Positions 35,408 to 43,856 of a DNA stretch of 64,000 nucleotides are shown here, one piece after another; position 1 is the first letter of the stretch, and each line of letters begins with the position of its first letter. The DNA is from an uncultured Chitinophagaceae bacterium (GTDB lineage Bacteria > Bacteroidota > Bacteroidia > Chitinophagales > Chitinophagaceae). Below the pieces are notes generated by a model. That model made no database searches. It saw nothing but the letters and a program-made list of their open reading frames with translations, and was not told the DNA's origin. The translations under genes and the position numbers were made by a program. Location: assembly GCA_937873715.1 (NCBI GenBank), contig CALMYJ010000003.1, forward strand, positions 1-64,000, given 5' to 3'.

Positions 35408-35941
35408 ATGAGTATACTGGTAAAAAATATATTGCGATTTGTGCTGCTCATCCTGGTGCAGTTTTTTGTGCTGGATAAGGTACACCTGCATTATATGGTA
35501 ACCCCTTACATCTATTACCTGTTTGTACTATGGATGCCCTTTAATACCTCCAGAAGCTGGCAAATGATTTTGGCCTTTTTACTGGGCTTCACCTTAGACA
35601 GTTTTCGGCACAGCCCCGGCTTTCATGCTGCCGCCTGTGTACTCATTGCCTACCTCCGCCCCTTTTTAATAAATATACTCATACCACAGGAGGGCGCCGA
35701 GGCCAACTACGAAGAACCCTCGGCCCGGAGCCTCGGTGGCTTTGTACGATACATGATTTATACCGGACTGCTTACACTGGTACATCATGGCTGGCTGTTT
35801 TTACTGGAAGCCTGGAATTTTGCAAACTTTTGGTACTTCGTGGTTAAAACGCTGTTGTCAACTGCAATAAGTTTATTACTGATATTAATTGCTGAAATGC
35901 TATTTGCCCGGAAGCAAAAATTCAGAACAAATACCATGTAA
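35408..35941 (+). CDS. mreD: Rod shape-determining protein MreD
   Basis: A 177-residue hydrophobic protein with about five to six membrane spans (RFVLLILVQFFVLDKVHLHY, MILAFLLGFTLDSF, FLINILIPQEG, LLTLVHHGWLFLL, LLSTAISLLLILIAEMLF). It sits 12 bp after mreC and before PBP2, the canonical place for MreD in Bacteroidota. Sequence conservation of MreD is low, so the call leans on size, hydrophobicity and order. Confidence 0.88.
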   Translation: MSILVKNILRFVLLILVQFFVLDKVHLHYMVTPYIYYLFVLWMPFNTSRSWQMILAFLLGFTLDSFRHSPGFHAAACVLIAYLRPFLINILIPQEGAEANYEEPSARSLGGFVRYMIYTGLLTLVHHGWLFLLEAWNFANFWYFVVKTLLSTAISLLLILIAEMLFARKQKFRTNTM

Positions 35942-35991
35942 GCAGCCCTGGCTTTTTTACACTTTAAATATCCACCCGGGATACAAATATT

Positions 35992-38127
35992 ATGGCTGAA
36001 TATAACCAGTCGAGAAAAAATGTGATTTCCCTTGTTTTTGCAGGGGTATTTGTTATTATTCTTATACAAATTATCAACCTGCAGCTTTTTTCGCCCAAGT
36101 ACAAAATTATGGCCGACGACCAGGGTAAGTTTCGGAAAGTAATTTACCCCGAAAGAGGCATCGTATTTGACCGTAACCGCAGGGCTATTTTACAAAACAC
36201 CACAACGTACGACCTGATGGTAACCCCCAACAAAATAAAGGGTATCGATACGGCTGCGCTTTGTAAAATATTAGGGTTAGACAGTACACAATTTGCCCGC
36301 AAGCTGGTAGATGTTATTGTTCGTAACGGCCGCAGTCGCTCCTCTACTTTTGATGGCCTGCTTTCGGTAGAAAAAATGGCCATGCTCAACGAATCGATGT
36401 ACAAATTTGCGCCTGGTTTTTACCTGCAGGAGCGGCCGGTACGAAGCTATCCCTACGATGCAGGCGGCAATATACTGGGCTACCTTTCTGAAGTGGATAC
36501 AAATTTTTTAAAAAACCATAAAGGCGAGGGTTACCAGATGGGCGACTATGCCGGTAAAACGGGTATAGAACGTACTTACGAAAAAGTGCTGATGGGGCAG
36601 CGGGGTATTGAATACTGGAAAAGAGACAACAAAAACCGGCTTACCGAGCGCTTAGAAAAAGGCATGTATGATACAGCCGCCATTGCGGGACAAAATTTAT
36701 ATACCTCACTTGATATTGAATTGCAGGAGCTTGGCGAAAAGTTGATGCAAAACAAGCTTGGCTCCATAGTAGCCATCGATCCCAAAACCGGTGGTATCAT
36801 TTGTATGGTGAGCAGCCCAACTTTTAAACCACGCTTCCTTACCGGCTCCGAAAGAAAAAAACATATTACCCAACTCCTCCTGGACCCCACCCTGCCGCTG
36901 CTGAACCGTTCGGTTAGCGCCACCTATTCGCCCGGCTCTACCTTTAAAACATTACAGGCACTGGTAGGCCTGCACGAAGGTGTAATTACCACCAGCACAC
37001 GCTATAGCTGCGGGGGTGCATTTTATGGCTGCGGCAAACCCATGCGCTGCCTCGATATTGGCACATTCGATTTGAGGCATGCCATTACCCTGTCTGACAA
37101 CACGTATTTTGCCAACGTGATGCAAAAAGTAATCAACAACCCCAAATATCCAAATGTAGATAGCAGCCTTAGGGTATGGAACAACTATATGTATGCCTTT
37201 GGCCTTGGCCACCGGCTGGGCGTAGATGTGCCCTCAGAAAAAAAGGGCAATATCCCCACACCTGCCACTTACGATAAAATATTTGGTAAAGGACACTGGA
37301 ATTTTTGCAGCTTCCGTTCGGTAAGCATTGGCCAGGGCGAAGTGGATGTAACACCTATACAGGTGGCTAACGAAATGGCTTATATTGCCAATAAGGGCTG
37401 GTTTATTACCCCACATCTGGTTGACTCTATCGAGGGTGGCGATACTTATGGCCTGCTGACCAACTTTAAAGATAAGCACCGGTCAATTGATATACCCGAT
37501 AGTATTTTTGAAGCGGTGCATGATGGCATGCAGGGTGTGGTAGACAGGGGTACCGGTATGGCCTCAAGGGTGGCAGGCATAAAAGTATGCGGCAAAACGG
37601 GAACGGTAGAAAACTATTACCGCGGTGTAAAACAGCCAAACCACGGCTTTTTTTGCGGCTTTGCCCCAAGGGAAGACCCCAAAATTGCCATTATGTGTGT
37701 GGTGGAAAACAGCGGCCGCTTTGGTGGCACTTATGCGGCACCGATAGTAGGCTTTATGATTGAAAAATACCTGAAAGATTCCATTACCGATAAAGCCCGG
37801 CTGGAAAGGATAAATTATTATTCCAACCTGAACCTGATACCCCCCAGGATATATGCCGAAGTACGCCGGCAAGATTCGCTCAGGCATGCTAAAGATTCGG
37901 CCTATCTTATTGCCAAAGGCTACATCAAGGTAATTAAAGATACCCTGGGTACTATGGATGAAGAAGAAGAGAAAGACGCACTGGATAAAATGAAAAAAGA
38001 TAAAGAAGATACAAGGAAACGACAGGCGCCAAAAGACAGTACCGCAAAAAACAGCATTATTAAATCCGAAGCAATACTGCCATCGGACAAACGAAAACCC
38101 GGGCAGGCAGATAGTGCAGCCCACTAA
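35992..38127 (+). CDS. mrdA: Penicillin-binding protein 2 (elongation transpeptidase)
   Basis: A 711-residue peptidoglycan DD-transpeptidase of the elongasome. N-terminal membrane helix (VISLVFAGVFVIILIQIINL), PBP dimerisation domain (KFRKVIYPERGIVFDRNRRA onward) and transpeptidase domain with SxxK (YSPGSTFKTLQAL, about 315-327), SxN (LSDNTYFANV) and KTG (CGKTGTVENY). The last about 60 residues are a highly charged Lys/Asp/Glu tail (EEEEKDALDKMKKDKEDTRK), longer than typical PBP2. It works with RodA, the glycosyltransferase encoded next. Confidence 0.95.
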   Translation: MAEYNQSRKNVISLVFAGVFVIILIQIINLQLFSPKYKIMADDQGKFRKVIYPERGIVFDRNRRAILQNTTTYDLMVTPNKIKGIDTAALCKILGLDSTQFARKLVDVIVRNGRSRSSTFDGLLSVEKMAMLNESMYKFAPGFYLQERPVRSYPYDAGGNILGYLSEVDTNFLKNHKGEGYQMGDYAGKTGIERTYEKVLMGQRGIEYWKRDNKNRLTERLEKGMYDTAAIAGQNLYTSLDIELQELGEKLMQNKLGSIVAIDPKTGGIICMVSSPTFKPRFLTGSERKKHITQLLLDPTLPLLNRSVSATYSPGSTFKTLQALVGLHEGVITTSTRYSCGGAFYGCGKPMRCLDIGTFDLRHAITLSDNTYFANVMQKVINNPKYPNVDSSLRVWNNYMYAFGLGHRLGVDVPSEKKGNIPTPATYDKIFGKGHWNFCSFRSVSIGQGEVDVTPIQVANEMAYIANKGWFITPHLVDSIEGGDTYGLLTNFKDKHRSIDIPDSIFEAVHDGMQGVVDRGTGMASRVAGIKVCGKTGTVENYYRGVKQPNHGFFCGFAPREDPKIAIMCVVENSGRFGGTYAAPIVGFMIEKYLKDSITDKARLERINYYSNLNLIPPRIYAEVRRQDSLRHAKDSAYLIAKGYIKVIKDTLGTMDEEEEKDALDKMKKDKEDTRKRQAPKDSTAKNSIIKSEAILPSDKRKPGQADSAAH

Positions 38128-38162
38128 CAGCAGGCAAAAAACTACTGAACTTTATTATAACC

Positions 38163-39515
38163 ATGCAACAAAAACAACCGGAACTGGGCAAGGGGGTAGA
38201 CTGGCTGATAATATGGTTGTATGCCATACTGGTAGTTACAGGCTTACTATGTATTTTTTCGGTGGAGTACCGGGCAACCGATGAGGTACTGCAAAGCATC
38301 CTGGGGTTCAAAAAAAACTATAGCAAACAATTTTATTATTTTATAGCTGCCATCATCATTGCCGTATTTGTTGTATTAACCGATAGTAAACTGTTTACAG
38401 CCCTGGCCAACCTTTCTTACCTAACAGGTATTTTATTAATTATAGCCACATTTGCAGTAGGCAAAGAAATTAAAGGTTCAAAAAGCTGGATTCCCCTGGG
38501 TTTCATGAACCTGCAGCCGGTAGAACTTTGTAAAATTTTTACCTCCCTGGCATTAGCCAAATACCTGGCGATGCAAGACCTGGATTTTAAGCGCCCAAAA
38601 GCGCAGCTTATTGCGGCAGGCCTGGTATTTACCCCGGCCATATTTTCAATACTGCAGGGCGAAACAGGGCTGGCGCTTGTATATTGCTCATTTTTGATAC
38701 CCATGTACCGGGAGGGGCTGCCGCCCATTTATCTCATACTCGGCGCTGCTATGGCAGTACTGCTCGTAATCTCTTTATTGTTTTCTACCAAAACATTACT
38801 CATCACATTTGCCGTACTGGCAGTGCTGGTTATGTTTTTTAACAAGCGCCAAATCCGGCGCAATAGTAAGCTGCTTTTGGGCATAGTGGCCGTTTGGGCT
38901 TTTTGTTCGCTGTTTGTAGGTGTTGCCGTACCATTTACATTTAAGCATGTATTTAAAAAATACCAGGCCGACAGGATATTTAGCATGGTTGGGGTTGATA
39001 ACCCATTTGCGGATAAAGCCGATGAAGAAAATCTGAGTCCTGAAGAATTAAAAGCAAAACAAAAAAAGAGCGAACAGCAAAACTATAATGTAAAGCAATC
39101 GAAAATTGCTATCGGCTCTGGCGGGCTTTGGGGTAAGGGATTTTTAAAAGGGACTCAAACACAGGGCGATTTTGTACCGGAGCAACACACTGATTTTATC
39201 TTTACTTCCGTTGGCGAAAACTTTGGTTTTTGGGGTACTACCCTGCTATTGCTGCTTTACCTCGGTTTAATACTCCGGATAATTGCAATTGCCGAGCGGC
39301 AGCGCAGTACTTTCAGCAGGGTATATGCGTACTGTGTAGCCAGTATTTTGTTTTTTCATGTAGCTGTAAATATTTGTGTTACCGTGGGCCTGGCACCGGT
39401 AATTGGCATTACGCTGCCGCTGTTAAGTTACGGTGGCTCATCGCTGATTACATTTACTATTTTATTGTTTATTTTAATTAGGCTGGATGCCGACAGGCAG
39501 ATGGTATTGCGTTAA
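38163..39515 (+). CDS. rodA: Rod shape-determining protein RodA (peptidoglycan polymerase)
   Basis: A 450-residue SEDS-family membrane glycosyltransferase with about ten spans. Conserved segments include AVGKEIKGSKSWIPLGFMNL, LQPVELCKIF, QGETGLALVY, FVPEQHTDFIFTSVGENFGF and the last-helix LPLLSYGGSSLITFTILLF. A charged insertion (DEENLSPEELKAKQKKSEQ, about 280-300) lies in the large extracytoplasmic loop before the KQSKIAIGSGGLWGKGFLKG motif. It polymerises lipid II for side-wall growth together with PBP2. Last gene of the mre operon, followed by a terminator. Confidence 0.95.
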   Translation: MQQKQPELGKGVDWLIIWLYAILVVTGLLCIFSVEYRATDEVLQSILGFKKNYSKQFYYFIAAIIIAVFVVLTDSKLFTALANLSYLTGILLIIATFAVGKEIKGSKSWIPLGFMNLQPVELCKIFTSLALAKYLAMQDLDFKRPKAQLIAAGLVFTPAIFSILQGETGLALVYCSFLIPMYREGLPPIYLILGAAMAVLLVISLLFSTKTLLITFAVLAVLVMFFNKRQIRRNSKLLLGIVAVWAFCSLFVGVAVPFTFKHVFKKYQADRIFSMVGVDNPFADKADEENLSPEELKAKQKKSEQQNYNVKQSKIAIGSGGLWGKGFLKGTQTQGDFVPEQHTDFIFTSVGENFGFWGTTLLLLLYLGLILRIIAIAERQRSTFSRVYAYCVASILFFHVAVNICVTVGLAPVIGITLPLLSYGGSSLITFTILLFILIRLDADRQMVLR

Positions 39516-39531
39516 ATCATGCTCAACAAAA

Positions 39532-39550
39532 AACCAGCCTGCGGCTGGTT
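39532..39550 (+). terminator. Terminator of the mre operon
   Basis: Arms AACCAGCC (39532-39539) and GGCTGGTT (39543-39550) with loop TGC, followed by TTAACTTTA; 16 bp past the rodA stop. Confidence 0.8.
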
Positions 39551-39614
39551 TTAACTTTATTACAGTGTGGCATTAACAGGCTCAACACTTTACATTCCTG
39601 CTACTGTTTTCGAT

Positions 39615-39923
39615 TTATTTTTTAGGCGGCCTCAAATCGTCAATGCCAATTTTATTGACATCATCTGTAAAATTACCGGGCTTATTTTCAAGTATAAATT
39701 TGATGAGCAGGTAGCCGCCAAAAGCGGTAAATAAGCCCACCATACCTACAGCTATAAGGTTTGTTTTGCCAAACATGGATAAACCCAGCCCGATGCCGAT
39801 AAACTCTGCCAGCAACCAGGCCAGAACTGTGTACAATTTCCACACGCCTGGCTTTAAGCCTTTTTGTGCAGCCAGTGTACCGTTTTTTCGGCAAAGAAAT
39901 ATGAGTGCAATTATTTCAAGCAT
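39615..39923 (-). CDS. Small membrane protein of unknown function
   Basis: A 102-residue protein with three hydrophobic spans (LEIIALIFLC, YTVLAWLLAEFIGIGLGLSM, LIAVGMVGLFTAFGGYLLIK) and a charged C-terminus ending DDLRPPKK. No family is recognised. It lies convergent to rodA and downstream of the PfkB gene on the same strand, so it may be transcribed with that gene. Function unknown. Confidence 0.72.
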   Translation of the reverse strand: MLEIIALIFLCRKNGTLAAQKGLKPGVWKLYTVLAWLLAEFIGIGLGLSMFGKTNLIAVGMVGLFTAFGGYLLIKFILENKPGNFTDDVNKIGIDDLRPPKK

Positions 39924-40009
39924 TATTTATAGTTTGTACTACAATATTCATCTAAAACAACCAATGCCGCAAACTGGTTACAATTTCTTAACTTTTTTAT
40001 GGCTTTGTT

Positions 40010-40933
40010 TTACACTAGGTTGATATCAAAACTCACCAGTTGAACAAATTCGCTGATGCGTTGATCGATATCTGATTTAGTGATTTCTTTCAGCCGGTTG
40101 GGGCCAAATTTTTCTACACAAAAACTGGCCATAGCACTGCCAACAATGATGGCTGTTTTCATATTGCTAAAGCTGATGTCCTGTGTTTTGGCAAGGTGGC
40201 CAATAAAGCCTCCGGCAAAAGTATCGCCTGCGCCGGTGGGGTCAAATACTTCTTCCAGCGGAAGTGCTGGTGCAAAAAACGCCTGGTTACCATGAAAGAG
40301 CAAAGCACCATGCTCCCCTTTTTTTATCACTAAAAACTTAGGCCCCATATTCATAATTGCCCTTGCTGCTTTTACCAGCGAATACTCTCCACTCAATTCC
40401 CGGGCTTCACTATCGTTTACCATCAACACATCCACTTCTTTCAGTACAGCTTTAAGGTCGTCCATCGCAATATTCATCCAAAAGTTCATGGTGTCCATCG
40501 CTATCAGCTTTGGCCTTTTTTTCATTTGCCTGATAACACTAAGTTGTGTTGATGGTGCCAGGTTGCCCAGCATTAAAAATTCGGCATCCTGGTAGCTATC
40601 GGGTACCTGGGGGTTAAAATCGGCCAATACATTAAGGTCGGTAACCAGTGTATCCCTTGTATTCATATCCAGGTGGTAGCGGCCACTCCAGAAAAAAGAT
40701 TTTTTATCCGGCACCACTTCTACACCGTCTAACTGTACCCCCCGGTTTTTGAGTTCCTGCATTTCCTCTGCAGGAAAATCGTACCCTACAATTGAAATTT
40801 GCTGAACCGGTTGTACAAAATAGCTGGCTGCGTAAGCGATATAAGTACCTGCGCCGCCAACAATACGATCTACCTTTCCAAATGGAGTTTCGATGGCATC
40901 AAAAGCCATACTGCCTACTGAAATTAATGACAT
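40010..40933 (-). CDS. PfkB-family carbohydrate/nucleoside kinase
   Basis: A 307-residue ribokinase-fold enzyme. The second PfkB signature DPTGAGDTFAGGF is at about 238-250 with the catalytic aspartate, and a substrate-side GGAGTYIAYAASYF is at about 25-38. It phosphorylates a sugar, nucleoside or related alcohol using ATP; which one is not evident. The GGAG-type loop and the NDSEARELSG segment suggest an adenosine- or ribokinase-like subgroup. Upstream is the divergent threonylcarbamoyl-AMP synthase gene. Confidence 0.9.
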   Translation of the reverse strand: MSLISVGSMAFDAIETPFGKVDRIVGGAGTYIAYAASYFVQPVQQISIVGYDFPAEEMQELKNRGVQLDGVEVVPDKKSFFWSGRYHLDMNTRDTLVTDLNVLADFNPQVPDSYQDAEFLMLGNLAPSTQLSVIRQMKKRPKLIAMDTMNFWMNIAMDDLKAVLKEVDVLMVNDSEARELSGEYSLVKAARAIMNMGPKFLVIKKGEHGALLFHGNQAFFAPALPLEEVFDPTGAGDTFAGGFIGHLAKTQDISFSNMKTAIIVGSAMASFCVEKFGPNRLKEITKSDIDQRISEFVQLVSFDINLV

Positions 40934-41067
40934 GAATACAGTTTTATTATTTTTAAACGCAGCAAAAGTAGTGGATTGCCTGCGCTTTTGAGCAGGCTGC
41001 CTTATTTATTGTAATTTACGCAGGCACAGTTATTGACAAATAAAATACAGGTTTATACCGCTACGCA

Positions 41068-41676
41068 ATGCTGATACATATACATCCTGATAATCCTCAA
41101 CCACGGCTGGTACAGCAGGTGGTTGAATGCCTCAAAGATGGCGGTGTAATTGTGTACCCCACCGATACCATTTATGGCCTGGGTTGTGATATACAGCAGC
41201 ACAAAGCCATAGAAAAAATATGCCGTATAAAAAAAGTAGATCCCCAAAAAGCGCAACTTTCATTTATTTGCCGCGACCTCAGCCACCTGAGCGATTATAC
41301 CAAAAGCATCGATACACCGCTGTACCGAACACTTAAGCATTACCTGCCCGGCCCTTACACATTTATTTTGCCTGCAAGCAGGCAGGTACCCAAAATACTG
41401 CAAAGCAAAAAAAACACCATTGGCCTTCGAATACCGGATAATAAAATTTGCAGTGCTATACTTAAAGCTTTAGGAAATCCCATCCTGAGTGCTTCGCTGC
41501 CCGGAGATATGGTAGAGGAGTATACCGCCCCTGAAGTGATTTACGACACTTTTGGTCACTTGGTAGATTTTGTAATTGATGGCGGCCCTGGCGGCATTAC
41601 CCCCTCCACCATTGTAGATTGTACCAGCCCGGAATGGACAGTAATAAGGCAGGGCCTCGGTGAATGGAACGAATAA
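41068..41676 (+). CDS. L-threonylcarbamoyladenylate synthase (TsaC/YrdC/Sua5 family)
   Basis: A 202-residue YrdC-domain protein. It makes L-threonylcarbamoyl-AMP from threonine, bicarbonate and ATP for the universal t6A37 modification of ANN-decoding tRNAs. Motifs visible: VIVYPTDTIYGLGCD (33-47), KRxK-type KICRIKKVDPQKAQLSFICR, and GIRIPD-like IGLRIPDNKICS. Size is that of a bare YrdC domain (TsaC/YciO-like), shorter than Sua5. YciO-like paralogs cannot be excluded. A hairpin follows the stop. Confidence 0.92.
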   Translation: MLIHIHPDNPQPRLVQQVVECLKDGGVIVYPTDTIYGLGCDIQQHKAIEKICRIKKVDPQKAQLSFICRDLSHLSDYTKSIDTPLYRTLKHYLPGPYTFILPASRQVPKILQSKKNTIGLRIPDNKICSAILKALGNPILSASLPGDMVEEYTAPEVIYDTFGHLVDFVIDGGPGGITPSTIVDCTSPEWTVIRQGLGEWNE

Positions 41677-41689
41677 AAAATGCCGGCAA

Positions 41690-41720
41690 AGACAGTAACA
41701 TTCAACTGCTTTACCGGCAA
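41690..41720. terminator. Imperfect hairpin after the TsaC-family gene
   Basis: TGCCGG-C-AAAG-A-CAGT pairs with ACTG-C-TTT-A-CCGGCA, with a G-U pair and a bulge; located between the convergent TsaC-family and small secreted genes. Confidence 0.5.
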
Positions 41721-41755
41721 CCAACCAACGCATATTCGTATAGCCCTAACCGTTT

Positions 41756-42064
41756 TTATATAAACCGACGCTGCCTGTCGTGCTTTTGTTTATAAATATT
41801 TTTACTCAGCCGGCGCTCTCCTTTTTTCAGCATCCTTTTTTCGCAGGGGCTTATCCGCCCATCGTTGGCTTTATAGCGGTAAGCCTGCATCTTTAAGGCA
41901 TTTTGCCGGGCTTTCAAATGCCGGTATTCCCGGTTGGTAAGCTGGCCTGAAGCGGCTCCCTGTTGTATCCGGCGATTATGATCCTTATATCCATATTTAT
42001 GTTGTGCCCCTGCAGTGGATATAAATAGTACGGCCATTATTGCGGTAATTAATATTGCTTTCAT
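41756..42064 (-). CDS. Small basic secreted protein of unknown function
   Basis: A 102-residue protein with a signal peptide (MKAILITAIMAVLFISTAGA) and a strongly basic, glutamine- and tyrosine-containing mature part (HKYGYKDHNRRIQQG, REYRHLKARQNALKMQAYRY, KNIYKQKHDRQRRFI). Proteins of this kind are common, poorly characterised short exported proteins in Bacteroidota. It is convergent with the TsaC-family gene. Function unknown; nucleic-acid or anionic-polymer binding would fit the charge only. Confidence 0.75.
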   Translation of the reverse strand: MKAILITAIMAVLFISTAGAQHKYGYKDHNRRIQQGAASGQLTNREYRHLKARQNALKMQAYRYKANDGRISPCEKRMLKKGERRLSKNIYKQKHDRQRRFI

Positions 42065-42203
42065 CTGTTGTAGTTTTTAGTGTTTTTAAAAAAAATTGTA
42101 CCGGCTACTGCATTACAGACGGCCATTGTACACGCCGGTTTAAAAAACTAAAAACCAAAACTGTTAATTAAAACAAAATACAGCAAGGGGGTGAGGCCGA
42201 ACT

Positions 42204-42806
42204 TTAATTTGTAAAAAGCTTTGTTTGTGCAGGCAGGATATTAAAGCTTTTTCGATGCTGCGAACAGAGGCCATGTGCTTCAATAGCATTGCGGTGGGTT
42301 GCTGTACCATAGCCTTTGTTTTTATCCCAGCCGTACATGGGGTATTGCTGGTGCAGTTGCAGCATATAGGCATCCCTGTATGTTTTTGCCAAAATACTGG
42401 CAGCCGCAATAGAAGCATATTTACCATCGCCTTTAACAATGCAGTGGTGTTGTATATTTTGATAAGGGGTAAACCTGTTGCCATCAACCAGCAGCAACTG
42501 CGGCTTTACAGGCAGGGCATCTATACTGCGATGCATGGCGCTGAAAGAAGCTTTTAAGATATTCAGCCTGTCTATTTCAGCAGCATCGGCCATACACACT
42601 GCAAAGGCTATACTTTTTTTTTCAATAACCAGCCTCAATTGCTCCCTGTCTTTTTCCTTTACCTGTTTACTATCGTTTAACAATGGGTGAAAAAAATCGG
42701 GTGGAAGTATAACAGCAGCGGCAAACACCGGCCCGGCATAGCAGCCACGGCCAGCTTCATCCACTCCTGCTTCGGGCAAATCTTTTTGAAAGTATGGTAA
42801 TAGCAT
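42204..42806 (-). CDS. rnhB: Ribonuclease HII
   Basis: A 200-residue RNase H2-type enzyme that removes ribonucleotides and RNA from DNA duplexes. The metal-binding site is in AGVDEAGRGCYAGPV (D16 and E17 region), with further acidic ligands in LLVDGN (about 111-116) and a later aspartate in the KTYRDAYM segment. Length fits RnhB. ATG 42806 is chosen; a TTG at 42815 adds three residues. It is divergent from the heme A synthase gene and has no other replication genes beside it. Confidence 0.94.
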   Translation of the reverse strand: MLLPYFQKDLPEAGVDEAGRGCYAGPVFAAAVILPPDFFHPLLNDSKQVKEKDREQLRLVIEKKSIAFAVCMADAAEIDRLNILKASFSAMHRSIDALPVKPQLLLVDGNRFTPYQNIQHHCIVKGDGKYASIAAASILAKTYRDAYMLQLHQQYPMYGWDKNKGYGTATHRNAIEAHGLCSQHRKSFNILPAQTKLFTN

Positions 42807-42860
42807 ACCCTTCAAAAATAATCAAACAGCAAATGAATTGCTTAATAACTTTGCACCTGT

Positions 42861-43778
42861 ATGATTACTTCTCCTGCATTTTTGCGCTTTTCAAAAATTG
42901 TATTGGTTTTCGTTTTTTTAGTCATCATGGCCGGCGCTGTAGTGCGTATGACACAGAGTGGTATGGGCTGTCCCGACTGGCCCAAATGTTTTGGCAAATG
43001 GATTCCGCCAACGGATAGCAGCCAGCTCCCCCCCGACTTTGAAAAATATCTTAAAAAGCAGGATATCGATCACAGTTTTAATGTCTTTCATACCTGGACG
43101 GAATATATCAACAGGCTGCTTGGCGCCATACTGGGCCTGCTTATGCTGGTACAACTGGCATGGGCCATAAAATTATTCCGCAAAAAAAACATGAAAATAG
43201 TGTGGTTGTGCCTTGGGCTGCTATTGCTTACCGGCTTCCAGGGATGGCTGGGCAAACGGGTGGTAGATGCAAACCTGGCAACAGTAAAAATTACCACACA
43301 TATGCTGGTAGCCCTGCTGATAGCCATGCTGGCCCTGGTAATTGTACACCTGCAGGGCAAGGCACCGCAAATACATAACAGCCGCTTAAAAAACATTACA
43401 CTTATTGCCATTTTCCTGCTATTGGTACAAATAGCGCTTGGCACGGGTGTGAGAGAGCAAATAGACCATATCAGCAAAGAATTAAACTACGGCTACAGGG
43501 AATATTGGATCAGCCGGCTGAACTACGTTTTTTATATACATCGCTCCTTTTCGCTGCTGGTAACCGCACTTTGTGTGTATATATATGTGCAGGTAAAAAA
43601 ATCGGGCATACGAGTTTTCAGCAATACACTAATGATAGCATCTACCATAGCAAGTGTGGTACTTGGCATAATAATGGCTTACGGTAATGTACCTGCTTTT
43701 GCCCAGCCCTTACACCTGTTATTTTCATCGCTACTTTTTATCGGGCTTTGTAACAGTTGGTTAAAAACAGTGCGGTAA
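42861..43778 (+). CDS. ctaA: Heme A synthase (CtaA/COX15 family)
   Basis: A 305-residue membrane protein with about eight spans. It oxidises heme O to heme A for aa3/ba3-type cytochrome oxidases. Family motifs: VVRMTQSGMGCPDWPKCFG (27-45), then FNVFHTWTEYINRLLG with a heme-ligand histidine, LLTGFQGWLGKRVVDANLA, and VLGIIMAYGNVPAFAQPLHL. The remaining oxidase-assembly genes are not in the window. A TAACTTTG (-7-like) ends 7 bp before the ATG; no clear -33 TTG was seen at the right distance. Confidence 0.93.
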   Translation: MITSPAFLRFSKIVLVFVFLVIMAGAVVRMTQSGMGCPDWPKCFGKWIPPTDSSQLPPDFEKYLKKQDIDHSFNVFHTWTEYINRLLGAILGLLMLVQLAWAIKLFRKKNMKIVWLCLGLLLLTGFQGWLGKRVVDANLATVKITTHMLVALLIAMLALVIVHLQGKAPQIHNSRLKNITLIAIFLLLVQIALGTGVREQIDHISKELNYGYREYWISRLNYVFYIHRSFSLLVTALCVYIYVQVKKSGIRVFSNTLMIASTIASVVLGIIMAYGNVPAFAQPLHLLFSSLLFIGLCNSWLKTVR

Positions 43779-43856
43779 GTTAGGCGCAAAAGCAGGTGCA
43801 GCAATTGATACTATTATACTGTCTTAAACCGTTGTACCTTCAGCCAAACGCATGCC

